A stretch of DNA of 35,289 nucleotides from Clostridia bacterium. GTDB taxonomy: Bacteria > Bacillota > Clostridia > Oscillospirales > QAMX01. Of this stretch, positions 8,104 through 14,891 are shown in pieces; the first letter of the stretch is position 1; the number at the start of each line of letters is the position of its first letter. The notes under the pieces were generated by a model that was not told the origin of the DNA, searched no databases, and was given only the letters and a program-made list of their open reading frames with translations. Made by a program: the position numbers and the translations under genes. The stretch is taken from NCBI GenBank assembly GCA_017533425.1, contig JAFXIE010000037.1:1-35289 (forward strand), read 5' to 3'.

Positions 8104-9117
8104 TTACAGCCCGAGCATTCTGCGCAGGACGGGTTCAATGGTTGTGGCCATCTTATAGAAGCCGAGGTCGTTTGGATGCACATTGTCCACAAAGCAAAGC
8201 TCGCTGTCGGGGCCGAAATAGGTGCTGCCGTCGATAAATTCCACCAGCATATCGCCGGCTGCGCGGGCTTTGCGGAGGGTATCGAGAATCACATCCCGGT
8301 TGTCAAGCTTATAAACGCTCCGGCTTGCGGGGCGGGAGAGCATCAGAATGGGCACATCCGGCCGAAGCTTGCGGAAGCGCTCGTAGAGGGGATAGTGGGT
8401 CTCGCGCAGATGGGCGCAGTTGGGGGCGTTGTGGTCATAGTCGTAGACAAAGAGGCTCATATCCAGCCCCGCGATGTATTCCGCAAGGGCAAGCTCCCCC
8501 TTGGCGCCGCCGGAGAAGCCGAGGTTGACAAAGTCACAGTCCAGCCGGCGGGAGAGGATGGCGTTGTAAGCATTGTGGTGGTTTGCGCAGCAGCCGCCCT
8601 CGGTGATGGAGGAGCCGTAGAAAACGACAGGCGGTTCCATACGGTAGGGGGTGGGCGCGAATACCTCCGAGCCCTCCTCCAGGGTGACGGAAATCTCCCG
8701 GACAATTTCATTTCTCGGGAAAAAGATGAGAATATCCTCCGTTTCGGGGGACTTTTTGAAGCTCTTCTCAAAGGTCAGCTCATCGTACCCGGCGGGGCCG
8801 ACAAGACCCGCAAAGCGGGAATCGGTGTGCGGACCGATAAAGACGGAGGCCGACTGGGCGGCATAGATGGACATGCCCTTGTCGATATCAAGGGTCTCAA
8901 AGGAGATGCGAACGGTGAAGGACTCGGAATTCGTGCGGAAGGCAAGCCTTCCGCCGGGGCAGCGGCGGCCGAGCTTTTCGGAAATATTGGTGGCTGCCTG
9001 AATGACGGCATCGGGGAGGCGGCGCAGCTCGCCGGTGCGGGCAAATTCCGGCACACCGTAGACGCGCAGAGGGGCATCACGATGGGTAAATGTTGTTTTT
9101 TCGGCAGAAACTATCAT
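8104..9117 (-). CDS. SGNH/GDSL-type esterase with N-terminal beta domain
   Basis: 337 aa. The first ~160 residues look like a beta-sandwich accessory domain (SGNH_N type). The hydrolase domain starts with VVFYGSSITEG (S170 as likely nucleophile), has NLGFSGGAKGE (block II Gly) and ends with CFVDNVHPNDLG giving the catalytic Asp/His pair (D311, H314). These are the standard SGNH blocks. There is no signal peptide. Proteins of this layout often remove acyl groups from carbohydrates, which would suit its position directly after a GH78-like gene (21-base gap) and in a block ending with a fucosidase. The substrate is inferred only from neighbours. Confidence 0.85.
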   Translation of the reverse strand: MIVSAEKTTFTHRDAPLRVYGVPEFARTGELRRLPDAVIQAATNISEKLGRRCPGGRLAFRTNSESFTVRISFETLDIDKGMSIYAAQSASVFIGPHTDSRFAGLVGPAGYDELTFEKSFKKSPETEDILIFFPRNEIVREISVTLEEGSEVFAPTPYRMEPPVVFYGSSITEGGCCANHHNAYNAILSRRLDCDFVNLGFSGGAKGELALAEYIAGLDMSLFVYDYDHNAPNCAHLRETHYPLYERFRKLRPDVPILMLSRPASRSVYKLDNRDVILDTLRKARAAGDMLVEFIDGSTYFGPDSELCFVDNVHPNDLGFYKMATTIEPVLRRMLGL

Positions 9118-9138
9118 GCTTATCGAGTCCTTTCAGAG

Positions 9139-10596
9139 TCAGTTATTCTTTCCAAAGCCGTACTTGCGGATGAAATAGGAGGGGGTGCAGCTCCAGGCGT
9201 GGCACATGCTGTTCATCATGCGGTCATTGTAGGGCGAGAAATCGGGATCCTCCGGCACATAGGCCTCAAAGAAGGTGTCGGCACCCCGGTCGAGCATTCC
9301 GCCCCAGATCTTCAGCATATAATCCTCTGCCTCACGGCGAAGACCGCAGGAAAGCATGGCATCCACCGCGTAGTGGTGCATATAGGGGGTAAAGGGCTTG
9401 ACGGAATCGGCATCGGCCATGACGCGGCGGAGCACAATCCGCGCTTCCTCGCCGGATAGAACGCCGCCGAGCACCATCCATGCGGCGGAATGGACGCTGT
9501 ACTGCTGCTTGTCGTAGTCATTTTGAAAGGTACCGAGCTCCTCGTTATAGAGGTGCTTCCGTGCGGCAGCCCGCCCGGCGGAGAGCTGCAGTTCGTATTC
9601 CGTCGCATCAAGTCCGGCCTTTTTCAGGGCGGAAATGAAGAGACTCAGGGTGTAGAGATGGATGCCGTTGAAGGCGGTGCGCTTCTCAAGGCCGGGGCAC
9701 CAGTCGATAAAGGTTTCCCGCTGCTCGGAAAGAAGGCCGTTCTCATCCAGAAGCTTTGCGGTGGCAGCAAGCATATCCCTTGCCACCGGCAGAAGCTCGG
9801 TAAAGGTTTCGATATCATCGGTATTCGCATAATAGTCGCACAGGGTGCAGACATACATCAGGGAATAATCCCGCAAAAACCAGTAGCCGGAGACAAACAT
9901 CCTGTCCTCAAAAACATAGCCCGGCAGGAAGCCGGCGGCATTGCGGTCGGCGGCGGCAAAGAGATAGAGGCAGCGGCGCACCAGGGCGAGGTTGCGGAAG
10001 GTGTAATAATCGGTCAGCGCCTCCAGGCGAAGATCGCCGATCCAAAGGCGGCGGTCACGCTTGGGGCCGTCCTCATAGACGCGCTGCATGCAGTTTTTGA
10101 GGGTGTTGACGGCCACGCGGTCGATCTCGCGGAAACGCTCGTCGGCAATATCGCAGGGGAGAAGGCGCTCGGGGTCTGCGCTGGTCTCCGCCGTGAAGCA
10201 GAAGTCGGAGAGAACGGCATTGCGCGGGGTCTCATCCACCGTCAGCTCCACAAAGCGGGCGGCATACCGGCGGGAAAGGCGCACCTCTCCGGGGCCGAGA
10301 ACATTCACCGTTTCATCCTGCAGCCAGGAGCGGCAGAGGGTGCCGTTGTAGGCGGAAAAATCGTCGGAAAGCTCCCGTTCCGTCTCTAAGAAGCGGAAGG
10401 TGATGCGCACCGGGGCATCAAGATAAACATCATCCCACCACAGCTTGAAGGAAAAATAGCCGACATAATGGTTCCCAAGATCGATGACAAGGCGATCTCC
10501 CCGCTTCATGACCTGACGGCCGATTTCGGGGCGGATCTCCGTGCGGCGGAGTGGGGGCAGATTGTGATCTGCCTTCAGAAGAAATTTTTCTTTCAC
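9139..10596 (-). CDS. GH78-like (alpha-L-rhamnosidase family) six-hairpin protein, catalytic acid replaced
   Basis: 485 aa, much shorter than usual GH78 enzymes because most N-terminal beta domains are missing. The (alpha/alpha)6 barrel covers roughly residues 150-480. The family block normally written DCPQRDERLGWTGD appears here as EDGPKRDRRLWIGD (175-188), so the general-acid Glu position is Arg (R182). The late block DTFFEAY keeps a Glu (E443) where the general base is expected, followed by the conserved CHAWS. The start is a GTG at 10596 with GAGG 9 bases upstream, and this ribosome binding site overlaps the stop of the GNAT gene, implying translational coupling. It may be a divergent glycosidase, a lyase-like enzyme using another acid, or a binding protein. 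Rhamnosidase activity should not be assumed. Confidence 0.8.
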   Translation of the reverse strand: MKEKFLLKADHNLPPLRRTEIRPEIGRQVMKRGDRLVIDLGNHYVGYFSFKLWWDDVYLDAPVRITFRFLETERELSDDFSAYNGTLCRSWLQDETVNVLGPGEVRLSRRYAARFVELTVDETPRNAVLSDFCFTAETSADPERLLPCDIADERFREIDRVAVNTLKNCMQRVYEDGPKRDRRLWIGDLRLEALTDYYTFRNLALVRRCLYLFAAADRNAAGFLPGYVFEDRMFVSGYWFLRDYSLMYVCTLCDYYANTDDIETFTELLPVARDMLAATAKLLDENGLLSEQRETFIDWCPGLEKRTAFNGIHLYTLSLFISALKKAGLDATEYELQLSAGRAAARKHLYNEELGTFQNDYDKQQYSVHSAAWMVLGGVLSGEEARIVLRRVMADADSVKPFTPYMHHYAVDAMLSCGLRREAEDYMLKIWGGMLDRGADTFFEAYVPEDPDFSPYNDRMMNSMCHAWSCTPSYFIRKYGFGKNN

Positions 10597-10602
10597 GGTC
10601 GG

Positions 10603-11523
10603 TTACCTCGATTCTTTGGTAGGATCAAATATTGCTTTTTCCATCAGAAAATACCGGTTCTCGTACATGTCCGCCTCGCATACCGTGGAAAAGCCTGCCT
10701 TTCGGTAGGCCTTGCAGGCGGGAATGTTTTTGCAGGCAACGGAGAGATGAATGGCCGCAATGCCCCGGCTTTTGAGGATCTCCTCAATGTGCGCCACCAT
10801 GGTCAGCGAAAGCCCTTGCCCCCGGTGGGCGGGATCCACGGCAACCCGGGCGATCTCCGCGGCTTCCCGGTGGGTCCATACGGCGCGGTCGTCCATTTCG
10901 TTTTCGGGCACGATGGATATTGCCCCGACAATGCCGCAGCCGGATTCCAGCACAAAGAGATTCCCGCTCTGCACATCCCTGCGGATCTCATCCATGCCGG
11001 GATAATATGCATTCCATACGCAGAAGGGCTCGCCTTTTACGCGCGTATAGAGGGAAAGCACCGCCTCCGCATCCGCCGGCGTTGCCGCCCGGAAGGTGGG
11101 GGATAAATCCTTTCGGACAAAATATGCAACCGTCTCATCTGTGTTTTGTTTCGGTCGGCAAAGTTCAATACCAACAACTTCGTATTTATTCTGTTCTTCA
11201 ACAGAATAATACTGTTCCATATCGGCAGGGGTCGCTTTATCGACATTTTCGGTAGTATAACCACACTTTAACAAAGGTAAAGATTTATACAAGTCATTGA
11301 AAGTATTAAACCTATGCAATTTAGTAACTGTGGTATTAAGTGTTTCGCCGGTTGTATTATCGGTGAAAACAATCTTGTCACCAACTTTTACTTTCTGACG
11401 CTTTTCATCATACAGACGAAGTTCAATGGTTTTCTCTCCACTCTTTATCATTTCAAAAGGTGTAGAATTTAACTTCATTTTGTGCACATCGATTTTCCGA
11501 CTTAACAATGCAACCGCCTCCAC
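10603..11523 (-). CDS. Chimeric protein: ASCH domain fused to GNAT acetyltransferase
   Basis: 306 aa in one open frame. Residues about 16-122 are an ASCH domain (MKLNSTPFEMIKSGEKT, ELRLYDEKR, VGDKIVF), a PUA-like fold linked to RNA or nucleotide binding and usually a free-standing small protein. Residues about 144-300 are a GNAT N-acetyltransferase (TPADAEAV, then VAVDPAHRGQGLS for acetyl-CoA binding, and ACKAYRKAGF). Base composition changes sharply at about 11,100: the ASCH half is AT-rich and the GNAT half is G+C-rich like the chromosome. The first residues (EAVALLSRKID) look like the tail of an RlmD-type methyltransferase. The start is uncertain: GTG at 11523 behind AAAGGG, or ATG at 11478. 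The GNAT stop overlaps the ribosome binding site of the next gene. A true fusion or an accident of insertion are both possible. Confidence 0.8.
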   Translation of the reverse strand: MEAVALLSRKIDVHKMKLNSTPFEMIKSGEKTIELRLYDEKRQKVKVGDKIVFTDNTTGETLNTTVTKLHRFNTFNDLYKSLPLLKCGYTTENVDKATPADMEQYYSVEEQNKYEVVGIELCRPKQNTDETVAYFVRKDLSPTFRAATPADAEAVLSLYTRVKGEPFCVWNAYYPGMDEIRRDVQSGNLFVLESGCGIVGAISIVPENEMDDRAVWTHREAAEIARVAVDPAHRGQGLSLTMVAHIEEILKSRGIAAIHLSVACKNIPACKAYRKAGFSTVCEADMYENRYFLMEKAIFDPTKESR

Positions 11524-11553
11524 AGTTGTCCCTTTAGGTAGGGAGTCTACCGA
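11497..11553 (-). pseudogene. Remnant of an RlmD/RumA-type methyltransferase 3' end
   Basis: In frame with the ASCH-GNAT gene and running into it from upstream, the minus strand reads SVDSLPKGTTVEAVALLSR. This resembles the terminal motif of TrmA/RlmD methyltransferases (VDLFP-x-T-x-HVE-x-VVLLSR), with the catalytic His of HVE replaced by Thr. It lies in the same orientation as the intact rlmD end (GTDHIESIVLLSR), about 1.25 kb away, and shares the bases TTAAGT-n-GG. Such 3' ends are known integration targets of Gram-positive ICEs. Confidence 0.45.
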
Positions 11554-11609
11554 GGAAATTTGACAAATTGAATTTAGCTACTCAAATCATATCGCGTTTG
11601 TGTGAGCTT

Positions 11610-12644
11610 TTAATCAGTACTCATGTATGCCGCAAAATCAATCTCCTTCGTCTGTAGTTTCTCTGTTCTATCTAAGCAGTCTTGAATGGCATTTTCATCA
11701 GTTCCTGCCTTTTTGAGTGTTTGTGTCTCCGTATACCAAAGAGGCTTAAGACAACGATACAACAAGGGTGCGGCCTGTTTCTCCAAATCCGAGAAACAAT
11801 ACACCCGGCTAACATTTTTTAATGTTTTAAGCAAATATTCTTCGTTGTACTGCCAGTGGATTTCCCGGAATAAATAGTTCAAAAATACATCTCGTCCACA
11901 CAGATTGAAATCAAGAACACCGACAAACTCACCATTATCATCCAATAAAAGATTTGTGGAATTTAAATCAGCTTGAAACACAGAGGTTGGCAATTTGCAA
12001 TAAATCTGCTCTAACGCATTACGATTGCTCATCCATCTCTGCCAGATTCTCTGTATCTGCGTCTGAAATTTTTCGGGTAGGTTGTCTGCATATTTCTTCC
12101 ATTCCAATGCATTTTCCAAAACTTCATCTGTTTCATCGCTTGCACAGAATGTTTCAAAAAGACAGTACGCTGATGGGTAATTACAAAAATCAAACTGTTT
12201 AGCTGCTACCTTTGCTGTCATTATCAAGGCTGCATCCATCCAGCTGGTGTCCAATGGTATTCTTTTTTTAGAATCTCCTCCGAGTCGTTCCTCGACAGCG
12301 GTATATTTACAAAACTCTTCCGTATAGACCACACAGTCATGCCCTTTATATGTAATCCTCGGAAAATTTCCCTGTTTCGAAGAAAGAATCACAGGACAAT
12401 AATATCCTAATTTCTGATACTCGTTCGCACAGCGCTGCCATATCTTAATTTTCTCAGGAAATGTAAAATCATTATCCGAAAGCTTTATAACATACTTCTC
12501 TCCCAAACTCCATTCTGCAATAACAACTTCTCTGAAATCTGCATCGCCACGACTTGTGTTTATAATTTCATACTGATATGGCAATTCATCAAAAAACAGC
12601 TGAAATATACTGATTAGTTCTTTGTTTACTAAATCTATGTTCAT
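11610..12644 (-). CDS. APH-like phosphotransferase (aminoglycoside phosphotransferase/choline kinase fold)
   Basis: 344 aa. A kinase of the APH fold, which phosphorylates small molecules such as aminoglycosides, homoserine or choline. The N-lobe has GEKYVIKLSDND with the ATP lysine (about K54). The catalytic loop reads VFQADLNSTNLLLD: D226 and N231 match the Brenner motif HxDxxxxN but the His is Gln (Q224). The following DFN (245-247) carries the metal-binding Asp. The protein is AT-rich in codon use, unlike its neighbours, and lies wholly in the AT-rich island, so it was probably acquired. GAGG lies 8 bases before the ATG, and it follows rlmD by 32 bases on the same strand. The substrate is unknown and resistance should not be assumed. 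Confidence 0.8.
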   Translation of the reverse strand: MNIDLVNKELISIFQLFFDELPYQYEIINTSRGDADFREVVIAEWSLGEKYVIKLSDNDFTFPEKIKIWQRCANEYQKLGYYCPVILSSKQGNFPRITYKGHDCVVYTEEFCKYTAVEERLGGDSKKRIPLDTSWMDAALIMTAKVAAKQFDFCNYPSAYCLFETFCASDETDEVLENALEWKKYADNLPEKFQTQIQRIWQRWMSNRNALEQIYCKLPTSVFQADLNSTNLLLDDNGEFVGVLDFNLCGRDVFLNYLFREIHWQYNEEYLLKTLKNVSRVYCFSDLEKQAAPLLYRCLKPLWYTETQTLKKAGTDENAIQDCLDRTEKLQTKEIDFAAYMSTD

Positions 12645-12676
12645 TAATAGCGCCTCATCAAGTTTAAGCTTATTTG

Positions 12677-14044
12677 TCAGTTTGTTCTCATATGTAAATC
12701 CTTCGTATTAACGGATATACGGACATAATCGTCGGCCTTTTCCCTACTTAAAAGAACAATAGATTCAATATGATCCGTGCCGGGAAAGAGATCGGCTACG
12801 GCGTATTTCTGCGGGGTATAGGCTGCGGAAAGGCGGGCGATATCCCGGGCGAGGGTGGCGGGATCGCAGGAAATGTAGACAAGGTGGGGCGGTGCCATTT
12901 CGCAGAGCAGGCGGCACAGCTCCTCGGACAGACCCTTGCGGGGCGGATCGAGGATGACAAGCTCCGGTCTCTCTCCGCGTGCCGCGAGCTTTTCGGCGGC
13001 GGCAAAGGCATCCGCGGCGATGAATTCCGCGTCTCTGCCCAAATCAGCGGCAATTTTCTTTGCGCAGTCCACGGCATCGGGAACGATCTCCACGCCGATG
13101 AGGCGGGTTTCCGGCGGGGTGGTGCAGAGACCGATGCTGCCGATGCCGCAGTAGAGATCCAGCACCGAGGCAGGGGCGGCCTCGCGGATGTATTCCGCCG
13201 CCTTGGTATAAAGCCTTTCAGCCATCAGGGTGTTGACCTGAAAAAAGGCAGCCGGGGCAATGGAAAACGCAATATCCATCAGCCGTTCGCGAATATTGGC
13301 GCTGCCGTAGAGCACCCCGGGGCATCTTCCAATGCCGACACCGCCCTTCAGCGGCGCGGGACAGCGCACAATGCCGGTGATTTCCGGACAGGCAGACAAA
13401 AGGGCGTCGATCAAAGCCTCTTTTTCCGGCACTGGGGTATCGGAAAGAATGGCAAGCAGCAGCTCACCATATCGGAGAGAGCGGCGGATGAGCAGTCCAT
13501 AGGGGGAAAAACGGGTGGTGCGGCAGTGGGCGGCGATCAATTCAACGGCGCGGTCGGTTTCTTCGGGGGAGAGCAGGGCGCGGCAGCAGCCGGGCACGGG
13601 GGTGTGGCTGCCGGCCTCGCAGAAGCCGAAGCTGCCTGATGCCGGATCAAAGCGCAGCAGTGCCTTGTTGCGGTAGCCATCCCGCGATGGGGCGGGGAGG
13701 ATATCCTCGGGGTCTGCATTCCAGCCGCCGATGCGGGAGAGGCAGCTGCGCACATGCTCCGCCTTGGCGGAAAGCTCCTCCCGGTAGGTCATATGCCGGG
13801 CGGGACAGCCGCCGCAGCTATCGGAGAGGGGGCAATCGGAGGCGATGCGCTCCGGCGAGGGGCGTAAAAGCGCAACCATATGGCCAAAAGCAGCGCGGCG
13901 GGTCACACGGTCGATCTCGCAGAGGCAAAGATCGCCGCGCACCGCGCCGCGTATAAATACAACAACACCATCGGCATGGGCGACGCCGTCGCCCGTGCCG
14001 GTGGTGGATTCAATATTCAGCTGTCGTCTCTCGCCGAGCTCCAT
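12677..14044 (-). CDS. rlmD: 23S rRNA (uracil-5-)-methyltransferase, RlmD/RumA (TrmA) family
   Basis: 455 aa. It methylates C5 of a uridine in 23S rRNA using SAM. The 4Fe-4S cluster cysteines are C71, C77, C80 and C153, the same C-x5-C-x2-C plus distal Cys spacing as E. coli RumA. SAM binding is at VLDLYCGIGSIG (294-305), LDPPRKG is at 365-371, and the catalytic nucleophile C393 is in YISCDPATLARD. The base E426 is in the final HIE motif. The start at 14044 follows the DUF3298 gene by 5 bases. The last ~30 codons, from about HIESIVLL onward, are AT-rich and unlike the rest of the gene, which marks this 3' end as an insertion junction. Clostridia often carry several family members, so the exact target uridine (U1939 or U747) is uncertain. 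Confidence 0.92.
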   Translation of the reverse strand: MELGERRQLNIESTTGTGDGVAHADGVVVFIRGAVRGDLCLCEIDRVTRRAAFGHMVALLRPSPERIASDCPLSDSCGGCPARHMTYREELSAKAEHVRSCLSRIGGWNADPEDILPAPSRDGYRNKALLRFDPASGSFGFCEAGSHTPVPGCCRALLSPEETDRAVELIAAHCRTTRFSPYGLLIRRSLRYGELLLAILSDTPVPEKEALIDALLSACPEITGIVRCPAPLKGGVGIGRCPGVLYGSANIRERLMDIAFSIAPAAFFQVNTLMAERLYTKAAEYIREAAPASVLDLYCGIGSIGLCTTPPETRLIGVEIVPDAVDCAKKIAADLGRDAEFIAADAFAAAEKLAARGERPELVILDPPRKGLSEELCRLLCEMAPPHLVYISCDPATLARDIARLSAAYTPQKYAVADLFPGTDHIESIVLLSREKADDYVRISVNTKDLHMRTN

Positions 14045-14049
14045 GGGAC

Positions 14050-14871
14050 TTATCCTACCTGTGTACCTTCCAGGATATCCGCCAGGGCGGAATAGGGGAT
14101 GGAAAATGTAATTACACCGGCGGTGTAGGGGGCAATTTCGTAGGGCTGATAGATGAGATACAGGGTCTCGTCGCCAAGATACCATTTATCCGCAAAGGTG
14201 TTTGCGTACAGCGCCTCCGCGTAATTCTCGTAGTATAGAAAATCCAGGGGATCAAAGGTCAGCTTCTCATTGTCGATGATCCGCTTGACCTCGGCGTGCA
14301 GGCGGGGAAGATACACGGTGGAATCGACATCAAAAACATCGTCCAGCGTAAGCTGCTTGCCCGTCTGTGCATCAAAGGAGAGGGCGGTGTTGGTATCGAT
14401 CGCGTGCATGCCGCCGGTAAAAACGGTGGACTGGACGAGATAGGAAACGCTCTTCTCGCAGGCGTGGGCCAGCAGGATATCCTGCGTCTCATAATAGGCC
14501 GCGAGGGAGGCGTCCGCCGCATGGTCGGCAATGGCCTCGTTGCCGCGCAGGTTTGCCAGGTTGCGCAGGTTTTGTGCATAGGTGGAGATGGCAATGTTGA
14601 TGTTTGCGCGGGAAATCTCCGGCAGGGACGGATCCTGCAGCCGCTCATAGCTGATGGCGGAGGTCATGACCACCTTGCCTGCGCCTGAGCGATATTCCTT
14701 ATAATCCTCCACGCTGGCCGATTCACCGGCGGCGGAGGAGACGGAATCCTGCGCATCCGCGGAGGGGGAGAGGCTGATGGCAATATCACCCCCGGTGTCG
14801 GGGGCTTCGCCGCAGCCGCACAGGCAGGCGGCAAGGGCAAAGGCCAGCAGAAGGGAGAGAAGCTTTTTCAT
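14050..14871 (-). CDS. DUF3298/RsiV-like lipoprotein
   Basis: 273 aa. A lipoprotein signal (MKKLLSLLLAFALAACLCGC, lipid-attached C20) is followed by an acidic Ser/Ala-rich linker (about 25-55) and a folded domain. YLVQSTVFTGGMHA, LSFDAQTGKQLTLDDVF and WYLGDETLYLIYQPYEIAPYTAG are the usual landmarks of the DUF3298 (heparanase/RsiV-like) family, with the DUF4163-type strand region before them. Related domains form the extracellular part of anti-sigma factors such as RsiV, which binds lysozyme, but no sigma factor or transmembrane anti-sigma part is present here. GGAGG lies upstream of the ATG. It sits between the DUF3810 gene (20 bases) and rlmD (5 bases). Surface location is firm. The role is unknown. 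Confidence 0.87.
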   Translation of the reverse strand: MKKLLSLLLAFALAACLCGCGEAPDTGGDIAISLSPSADAQDSVSSAAGESASVEDYKEYRSGAGKVVMTSAISYERLQDPSLPEISRANINIAISTYAQNLRNLANLRGNEAIADHAADASLAAYYETQDILLAHACEKSVSYLVQSTVFTGGMHAIDTNTALSFDAQTGKQLTLDDVFDVDSTVYLPRLHAEVKRIIDNEKLTFDPLDFLYYENYAEALYANTFADKWYLGDETLYLIYQPYEIAPYTAGVITFSIPYSALADILEGTQVG

Positions 14872-14891
14872 ACATTCCTCCGTTTTGAATG

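Larger units (their letters stand above)
11106..12775. other. AT-rich island inserted between rlmD and the GNAT gene
   Basis: By hand count three sampled 60-base lines inside the island are 37-43% G+C, against 57% and 80% in two sampled lines of rlmD. Both edges fall inside coding sequences: the right edge around RlmD residue 424 and the left edge around residue 140 of the ASCH-GNAT protein. It contains the last ~30 codons of rlmD, an APH-like kinase gene and the ASCH domain. No integrase, transposase or terminal inverted repeat was seen, so it is a remnant or a gene-sized transfer rather than an intact element. Confidence 0.7.

Noticed and set aside
11537-11551. Short inverted repeat GGTAG/CTACC upstream of the ASCH gene
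   Set aside because: Five-base arms lying in the methyltransferase remnant frame with no T-run. Probably chance, though it is close to the suggested junction.
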